From the NCBI RefSeq assembly GCF_030852425.1, contig NZ_NSDM01000001.1, positions 744,001 through 808,000 on the forward strand: 64,000 nt of DNA, written 5' to 3'. The first letter of the stretch is position 1; each line of letters opens with the position of its first letter. Both the position numbers and the translations under genes were made by a program. This stretch comes from Saccharothrix longispora (GTDB taxonomy: Bacteria; Actinomycetota; Actinomycetes; Mycobacteriales; Pseudonocardiaceae). Shown in pieces: positions 59,048 to 64,000 of the stretch. Below the pieces are notes generated by a model that did no database searches, was not told the DNA's origin, and saw only the letters and a program-made list of their open reading frames with translations.

Positions 59048-62000
59048 GCTCCCCCGGGACCCCTTCCGCCACGAAGCCGGGGAAGGGCCCGCTCGGCGCG
59101 CTGCCCGCACTCTCGCGGTCGGCGCGCCGGGCGCTGGCCCTGTGCGCCGCGCTCGCCGCGCTGACGGCCGGCGCGCTGGTGTGGCAGGCCGTGGCGCTGG
59201 CGTCGGCGCTGGTGTCCGGCGGGTCGCTGTGGGTGCTGGCGGCGGCCGTCGTGGTGCGCGCGCTGCTGGCGTGGGCGACGGAGTCCGTGGCGGCCCGCGC
59301 GGCGGCCGGCGCGAAGGAGGAGCTGCGCGCCGCCGTCCTGGACCGCGCGCTGGCGCTCGGCCCCGGCTGGATCGTCGAACGCGGCCCCGCCGAGCTGGCC
59401 GTCCTCGCGACCAGGGGGCTGGACGCGCTGGACGCCTACTTCACCAAGTACCTGCCCGCGCTGGTGACGACGGCCGTGGTGCCGCCGCTCATCGGGGCGT
59501 GGGTGCTGTGGACCGACCCGACGTCGGCCGTGCTGATCGCCGTGACGCTGCCGCTGATCCCGATGTTCGCCATCCTGATCGGCAAGTTCACCTCCACCAG
59601 GGTGGCCGCCGCGGCCGAGGCGCTGGAGCGGCTGTCGGGGCGGCTCGCGGAGCTGGTGCGCGCGCTGCCGGTGCTGACCGCGTTCGGTCGCGCGGCGGCG
59701 CAGGCCGGCGCCGTCCGGGAGGTCGGCGAGCGGTACCGGAAGGCGACCATGGGCACGCTGCGGGTCGCGTTCCTGTCGGCCCTGGTGCTGGAGATCGCCG
59801 CGTCGCTGTCGGTGGCGCTGATCGCCGTCGGCATCGGGCTGCGGCTCGTGTCGGGGGAGATGTCGCTGGCCGTGGGGCTGGTGGTGCTGATCCTCGCCCC
59901 CGAGTGCTACCTGCCGCTGCGGGCCGCCGGCGCCGCGCACCACGCGTCCGAGGACGGCGTGGAGGCCGTGCGCCGGGTCGCCGAGGTCCCGGTGCGCGCC
60001 GCCGGGCCGTCCCCCCGGGCCGACGTCGCGGGCGTCGAGGTGCGCGACCTGCGCGTGCTGCGCCGCGGCCGGTACGCGCCGGACGGCGTGAGCTTCCGGG
60101 TGCGGCCCGGCGAGGTGCACCGGCTGGACGCGCCGAGCGGCGCGGGCAAGTCCACGCTCTTCGACGTGCTGCTGGGCTACGTGCGGCCCGACGGCGGGTC
60201 CGCGGCGGTGGACCGGGACGCCATCGCCTGGGTGCCGCAGCGGCCCGCGTTCGCCGGGCGCACGGTCGCCGACGAACTGGAGCTGACCACCGGTCGCGTC
60301 GCCCTCGACGTGCTGGCCTCGGTGGCCGCCGAGCACCTGGTGCACCGGCCGATCGCCGAGCTGTCCACGGGGGAGCGCCAGCGCGTCGCCCTGGCCCGCG
60401 CCCTGACCCGGGTGCGCGACGGGGCGACCGTCCTGCTCCTCGACGAGCCCACCGCCCACCTCGACCCGGCCACCGCCGCCCGCGCGATGACCGCCGTGCA
60501 CGACGCGGCCGCCTCGGGCGCGGCCGTGCTGCTGGCCACCCACCGGGTGGTCGGGCAGGCGGACGACGAGGTGGGCGGCCGCGCGGTCGCCCGGACGGCC
60601 GAGCCCCCGGCGACGCCCCGCTCCCCGCGGCCGACCCGCCGGCTGGTGGCGGGTGCGCTGCTGGGCGCGGCGGCGTCGTCGAGCGGGGTGGCGCTCACGG
60701 CGGTCGCGGCGTACCTGATCGCGAAGGCCGACACGCAGCCGCCGATCCTGACGCTGTCCGTGCTGGTGGTGGGCGTGCGGACGTTCGCGCTGGCCAAGGG
60801 CGTGCTCCGGTACCTGGAGCGGCTGGTGTCGCACGACGCGGCGTTCCGGCACGCCGAGGAGCTGCGGGTGCGGTTGTGGCGGTCGCTGCGGCCCGGCCGG
60901 GCCGACCTGACCAGGCTGGTCGACGATGTCGACACCGTGCGCGACCTGCTGCCGCGCGTCCTCCAGCCGCCGATGGTCGCGTTCGGCACGGCGGTGGCGG
61001 CCGTGGTGCTGTTCACGCTGGTCGAGCCCGCCGCCGGGGTGGCGCTGGCGGTCGCGCTGGCCGCGGGCGGGGTGCTCGCGCCGCTGGTCGCGGTGCTCGT
61101 GGAGCGGCGGGCCACGACCGTGCTGGCGCGCGGGCGGCGCGAGGTGTCGGAGCGGGTGCTGACCCTGCTCACGGCCGCGCCCGACCTGATCGCGTTCGGG
61201 GCGGACCGCGCGGTGCGCGCCGACCTGGCCGCGCGGGACGCCGAACTGGCCCGATCGGCGCGCCGGCAGGCCGTCGGCGCGGGTGCGGCGACCGGGATCG
61301 TGCACCTGACCACCGGGTTGGCCGCGGCGGTGTGCACGGGCCTCGCCCTGGCCGGCGGCGTGGACCCGCTGTGGGTGCCGGTGCTCGGCCTCGTGCCGCT
61401 CGCGCTGGCCGAGGTGCTGGGGGCGCTGCCCGCCGCGGCCCAGCACCGGGCGGCGCTGCGCGAGTCCTACGGCCGGATCGTCGACCGTTCCGACGCGCCG
61501 GCGCCCTCGGTGGCGGTGGGCGACGACGTGGTCCTGTCCGGGGTCACCGTGCGCTGGCCGGAGAGCACCGAGAGCACGCTCGCCGACGTGACCGCGCGTC
61601 TGCCGCGGGGTGCGAAGGTCGCCCTGCGCGGTGCTTCGGGAGCCGGCAAGTCCACCCTGTTCGCGCTGCTGCTCGGGTTCGTGGCGGCGGAGCGGGGAAC
61701 GGTGTCGCGGCCGGCGCGCGTGGCGTGGTGCCCGCAGGAGCCGATGCTCGTGACGACCACCGTGCGCGAGAACCTGCGGCTCGGCGACCCGCACGCCGAC
61801 GACGACCGGCTGCGGTGGGCGCTCGGCGTGGCCGGCCTGGGCGGGCTCGACCTCGACACCGCCATCGGCCCGACCCTGCTGTCCGGCGGCGAGGCGCAGC
61901 GCGTCGCCCTCGCCCGCGCCCTGCTGCACGACGCCGACCTCGTCCTGCTCGACGAACCCACCGCCCACCTCGACGAACCCACCGCCCGCGCCCTCCTCGA

Positions 62001-62127
62001 CCGGCTCGACGACGTCCTGCGCGACCGCACGGTCGTCCACATCACCCACCGCCCCGCCGAGGCCGAGCGGGCCGACCTCGTGCTGGACGTCGACGCGGGC
62101 CGGGTGCGCACCGCCGTCAGGGCCTAA
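59044..62127 (+). CDS. cydDC: Fused CydDC cysteine/glutathione ABC exporter
   Basis: A single 1027-residue protein combining CydD and CydC, each with a membrane domain and an ATPase, needed for assembly of cytochrome bd. Walker A motifs are APSGAGKST (first half) and GASGAGKST (second half). Signatures are LSTGERQRVALARAL and LSGGEAQRVALARAL; Walker B motifs LLLDEPTAHLD and VLLDEPTAHLD; the second H-loop is VVHITHR. The first signature has Thr for Gly, and the linker near residue 515 is short. Fused forms are normal in actinomycetes. ATG 59044 overlaps cydB by ATGA. Confidence 0.93.
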   Translation: MSSPGTPSATKPGKGPLGALPALSRSARRALALCAALAALTAGALVWQAVALASALVSGGSLWVLAAAVVVRALLAWATESVAARAAAGAKEELRAAVLDRALALGPGWIVERGPAELAVLATRGLDALDAYFTKYLPALVTTAVVPPLIGAWVLWTDPTSAVLIAVTLPLIPMFAILIGKFTSTRVAAAAEALERLSGRLAELVRALPVLTAFGRAAAQAGAVREVGERYRKATMGTLRVAFLSALVLEIAASLSVALIAVGIGLRLVSGEMSLAVGLVVLILAPECYLPLRAAGAAHHASEDGVEAVRRVAEVPVRAAGPSPRADVAGVEVRDLRVLRRGRYAPDGVSFRVRPGEVHRLDAPSGAGKSTLFDVLLGYVRPDGGSAAVDRDAIAWVPQRPAFAGRTVADELELTTGRVALDVLASVAAEHLVHRPIAELSTGERQRVALARALTRVRDGATVLLLDEPTAHLDPATAARAMTAVHDAAASGAAVLLATHRVVGQADDEVGGRAVARTAEPPATPRSPRPTRRLVAGALLGAAASSSGVALTAVAAYLIAKADTQPPILTLSVLVVGVRTFALAKGVLRYLERLVSHDAAFRHAEELRVRLWRSLRPGRADLTRLVDDVDTVRDLLPRVLQPPMVAFGTAVAAVVLFTLVEPAAGVALAVALAAGGVLAPLVAVLVERRATTVLARGRREVSERVLTLLTAAPDLIAFGADRAVRADLAARDAELARSARRQAVGAGAATGIVHLTTGLAAAVCTGLALAGGVDPLWVPVLGLVPLALAEVLGALPAAAQHRAALRESYGRIVDRSDAPAPSVAVGDDVVLSGVTVRWPESTESTLADVTARLPRGAKVALRGASGAGKSTLFALLLGFVAAERGTVSRPARVAWCPQEPMLVTTTVRENLRLGDPHADDDRLRWALGVAGLGGLDLDTAIGPTLLSGGEAQRVALARALLHDADLVLLDEPTAHLDEPTARALLDRLDDVLRDRTVVHITHRPAEAERADLVLDVDAGRVRTAVRA

Positions 62128-62138
62128 CGTTGACCTCC

Positions 62139-63263
62139 GTGGACCCCGCCCGCGTGCTCGCCGCGTCGACCGAGATCACCCACGCGGCGCTCGCGGGCGA
62201 CGACCCGGACGCCGTGCTGCCGCTCGTCGTGCGCAGCGCCGTCGAACTCGCCGGGGCCGACCTCGGGCTCGCCATGGTCACCGCCGACGACGGCACGCTG
62301 ACCGTCGAGGCGGCTTCGGGCGGCTCCACGGGCGACGGCGACCCGGTGGGCGTGGTCCTGTCCGGCCGCTCGTCGGCCGCCCGGGCCGCGCGGACCGGCG
62401 TGCCCGTGGTGGCTGACGACTTCACCACCGACCCGCGCACCGCGCCGTTCGTGCCGAAGGTGCTGCGGGCCTACGGGCCGTTCGCCGTGGCGCCGTTCGG
62501 GACGAAGGAGCGCAGGATCGGCGCGCTGGCCGTGTACCGGCGCAAGGGCGCGCAGCCGTTCAGCCCGGACACGGTGGACGTGCTGGCCGCGTTCGCCGCG
62601 CAGGCCGGACTCGCCGTCGTGCTGGCCGAGGGGTCCACCGCGCGCCAACGGGTGGCGGTCTACCAGGAGCGCGAGCGCATCGCGCGCGACCTGCACGACG
62701 TGATCATCCAGCGGCTGTACGCGACCGGCGTGCAGCTCGACCTGCTCGACCGGCGCCTCAAGCTCGACGGCCGCGAGGCCAAGCGCCTGGCCGACGCCGT
62801 CGACCAGCTCGACCAGACGATGGCCGAGGTGCGCGCCACCGTGCGGGCGCTGCGCAGCGCCGACCCAGGAACCCCGGCCGAGGCCGACCTGGGCCGTTCC
62901 GTGCGGGCCGAGGCCCGGACCGCGGGCGAGCTCCTCGGCCACGCCCCCGAGGTGCGCGTCGAGGGGGACCTCACCGACGTGCCCGCCGACCTCGCCGACC
63001 ACGCCCGCGCCGCACTGCGCGAAGCCCTGGCCAACGTCGTCCGGCACTCCGGCGCGAGCCGGGTGGGGATCACCGTCGAGCGCACCCCCGACCGGCTCCG
63101 CCTGGAGGTGGCCGACAACGGCTGCGGCATCCCCCGGGGCGTGGCCAGGCGCGGTCTGCGCCACCTGGAGGAACGCGCCCTCGCCGCGGGCGGCGGCTGC
63201 GAGGTCGCCTCGTCCCCCAGCACCGGCACCACCATCACCTGGCACGTCCCCCTCCGCACCTGA
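62139..63263 (+). CDS. GAF-domain sensor histidine kinase (DevS/NreB-like)
   Basis: 374 residues, soluble. A GAF domain (about 10-165) is followed by HisKA_3 with RERIARDLHDVIIQRLYATG (His186) and a HATPase domain with LREALANVVRHSGAS and EVADNGCGIP. NarL-type kinases of this kind pair with LuxR regulators, here the convergent gene at 63430. GTG 62139 is used; TTG 62130 is possible. It follows cydDC by 11 bases, so redox or oxygen sensing is plausible, but no heme-binding His is identified. Confidence 0.88.
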   Translation: MDPARVLAASTEITHAALAGDDPDAVLPLVVRSAVELAGADLGLAMVTADDGTLTVEAASGGSTGDGDPVGVVLSGRSSAARAARTGVPVVADDFTTDPRTAPFVPKVLRAYGPFAVAPFGTKERRIGALAVYRRKGAQPFSPDTVDVLAAFAAQAGLAVVLAEGSTARQRVAVYQERERIARDLHDVIIQRLYATGVQLDLLDRRLKLDGREAKRLADAVDQLDQTMAEVRATVRALRSADPGTPAEADLGRSVRAEARTAGELLGHAPEVRVEGDLTDVPADLADHARAALREALANVVRHSGASRVGITVERTPDRLRLEVADNGCGIPRGVARRGLRHLEERALAAGGGCEVASSPSTGTTITWHVPLRT

Positions 63264-63265
63264 CC

Positions 63266-63424
63266 GGGAGTCCGACCCCCAGTCCTCGAGAGTCCACCCC
63301 CGGGTCGCGGGAGTTCTACGTCCAAGGCCCGTGAGTTCTACGTTCGAGTGGCGTGCGCCGGTCCTGGGCGTAGAACTCACCGGGCCTGGGCGTTGGACTC
63401 TCGCGACCCCGGGGTTGGACCCCC
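63266..63424. repeat. Array of about 22-bp repeats, four direct and three inverted
   Basis: Units share GNGAGTYCNACN. Direct copies start at 63266, 63288, 63309 and 63331; inverted copies end at 63380, 63402 and 63424. GTGAGTTCTACG (63331-63342) pairs exactly with CGTAGAACTCAC (63369-63380). The whole array fills the gap between two convergent genes, so the transcript can fold into a long hairpin. Confidence 0.75.
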
Positions 63425-63429
63425 GCGGG

Positions 63430-64000
63430 TCAGCGGGAGCGGCGGGCCACCCAGGCGGCGGCCTGGGTGCGGCGTTCCATGCCCAGCTTGGACAGGACCG
63501 CGGTGACGTAGTTCTTGACCGTCTTCTCCGCCAGGAACAGGCGCTCGGCGATCTGCCGGTTCGTCAGGCCCTCGCCGATCAGCTCCAGCACCCGGCGCTC
63601 CTGCTCGGTCAGGGCGTCCAGCACGTCCGCCACGGCCGGCCGCCGCATCCGGTCCAGCACCCGCGCCGTCGTCTGCGGGTCCAGCAGCGACCGGCCCGCC
63701 GCCACCTCGCGCACCGCGTGCACCAGGTCCTGGCCGCGCACCTGCTTGAGCAGGTACCCGGACGCGCCGGCCATGATCGCGCCCACCAGGGCGTCCTCGT
63801 CGTCGAACGCGGTCAGGACCAGGCAGTGCGGCGGCGTCGGCGACGAGCGCAGCCGCCGGCACAGCTCGACCCCGCCGCCGTCGGGCAGCCGGACGTCCAC
63901 GACCGCCACGTCGGGCCGGGACGACGCGGCGCGCACCAGCGCCTCGCCCACGCCACCCGCCTCGGCGACGACGGAGATGTCGTCCTCGTCCTCCAGCAGT
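63430..64000 (-). CDS. NarL/LuxR-type response regulator, partial at the window end
   Basis: The 3' end of the gene; the 5' end is beyond 64000. The reading frame stays open to the edge (LLEDEDDISVVAEAG). Receiver features are VVDVRLPDGGG with the phosphoacceptor Asp and YLLKQVRGQDLV with Lys. The C-terminal LuxR helix-turn-helix has LTEQERRVLELIGEGLTNRQ and AEKTVKNYVTAVLSKLG. Sequence and partner kinase resemble DevR/DosR systems, so control of oxygen- or redox-related genes is plausible. Confidence 0.88.
   Translation of the reverse strand, partial: LLEDEDDISVVAEAGGVGEALVRAASSRPDVAVVDVRLPDGGGVELCRRLRSSPTPPHCLVLTAFDDEDALVGAIMAGASGYLLKQVRGQDLVHAVREVAAGRSLLDPQTTARVLDRMRRPAVADVLDALTEQERRVLELIGEGLTNRQIAERLFLAEKTVKNYVTAVLSKLGMERRTQAAAWVARRSR

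Overview
The window is high-GC actinomycete chromosome: strong G/C at third codon positions, many GTG starts, and chains of genes joined by 4-base GTGA/ATGA overlaps. Several families are typical of Pseudonocardiaceae-like actinomycetes (Saccharothrix, Lentzea and Actinosynnema type): a Scr1-type XRE regulator with a DUF397 partner, DUF6879, DUF4328, DUF222/HNH, a fused CydDC and an ECF sigma factor carrying its own zinc finger and membrane segment. The genus is an inference. I see no prophage, insertion sequence, CRISPR array or rRNA. One tRNA gene (Gly, GCC) is present.

Layout. 1-4 kb: UDP-glucose dehydrogenase, a gamma-glutamyltransferase homologue and small unknown genes. 4.4-14.8 kb: a surface-glycan region with an AlgX/AlgJ-like acetyltransferase on the plus strand facing a tightly overlapped minus-strand operon. 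That operon holds a SHOCT-like membrane protein, a 1243-residue two-glycosyltransferase plus FkbM-methyltransferase protein, a paralogue of the first gene's C-terminal domain, a diverged acyltransferase-3-like protein and an intact acyltransferase 3. Pro/Ala-rich and Thr-rich proteins lie upstream. 14.9-19.4 kb: OsmC, tRNA-Gly, the sigma/zinc-finger fusion and an Fpg/Nei glycosylase. 19.5-27.4 kb: a LytS-type kinase and LytTR regulator with two successive membrane-protein/sodium-solute-symporter pairs, suggesting sensing and uptake of acetate- or pyruvate-like acids. 27.4-36.6 kb: rhodanese, DUF4328, HNH, the XRE/DUF397 group, two glycerophosphodiesterases, a P450, a SEC-C protein and DUF952. 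36.7-38.5 kb: a SigE-type sigma factor, a membrane partner and a lipoprotein candidate. 38.5-43 kb: ferritin, arginine deiminase, a GOLPH3-like protein, a CPBP protease and a DUF2470 protein behind a likely iron box.

44.2-51.3 kb holds the most interesting system: a five-gene overlapped operon SWIM / DUF5691 / MoxR-type AAA+ / DUF5682 / VWA, which resembles the uncharacterised yehL-M-P-Q genes of Escherichia coli. 51.4-55.4 kb is homogentisate catabolism (hmgA, an unknown protein, fumarylacetoacetase, IclR). 56.5-62.1 kb is cytochrome bd oxidase (cydA, cydB, fused cydDC), followed by a GAF histidine kinase and a convergent, partial LuxR-type response regulator.

Non-coding signals include four DnaA-box-like 9-mers in 68 bases, three 21-bp tandem repeats before a DUF6879 gene, a DtxR/IdeR-like box, a CRP-like palindrome before the ActP-type operon, a palindrome at the ferritin start, and an array of about 22-bp repeats (four direct, three inverted) between the last two genes. 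Two small membrane-protein genes below the usual length cut-off were found by eye (4162-4290 and 20849-21016).
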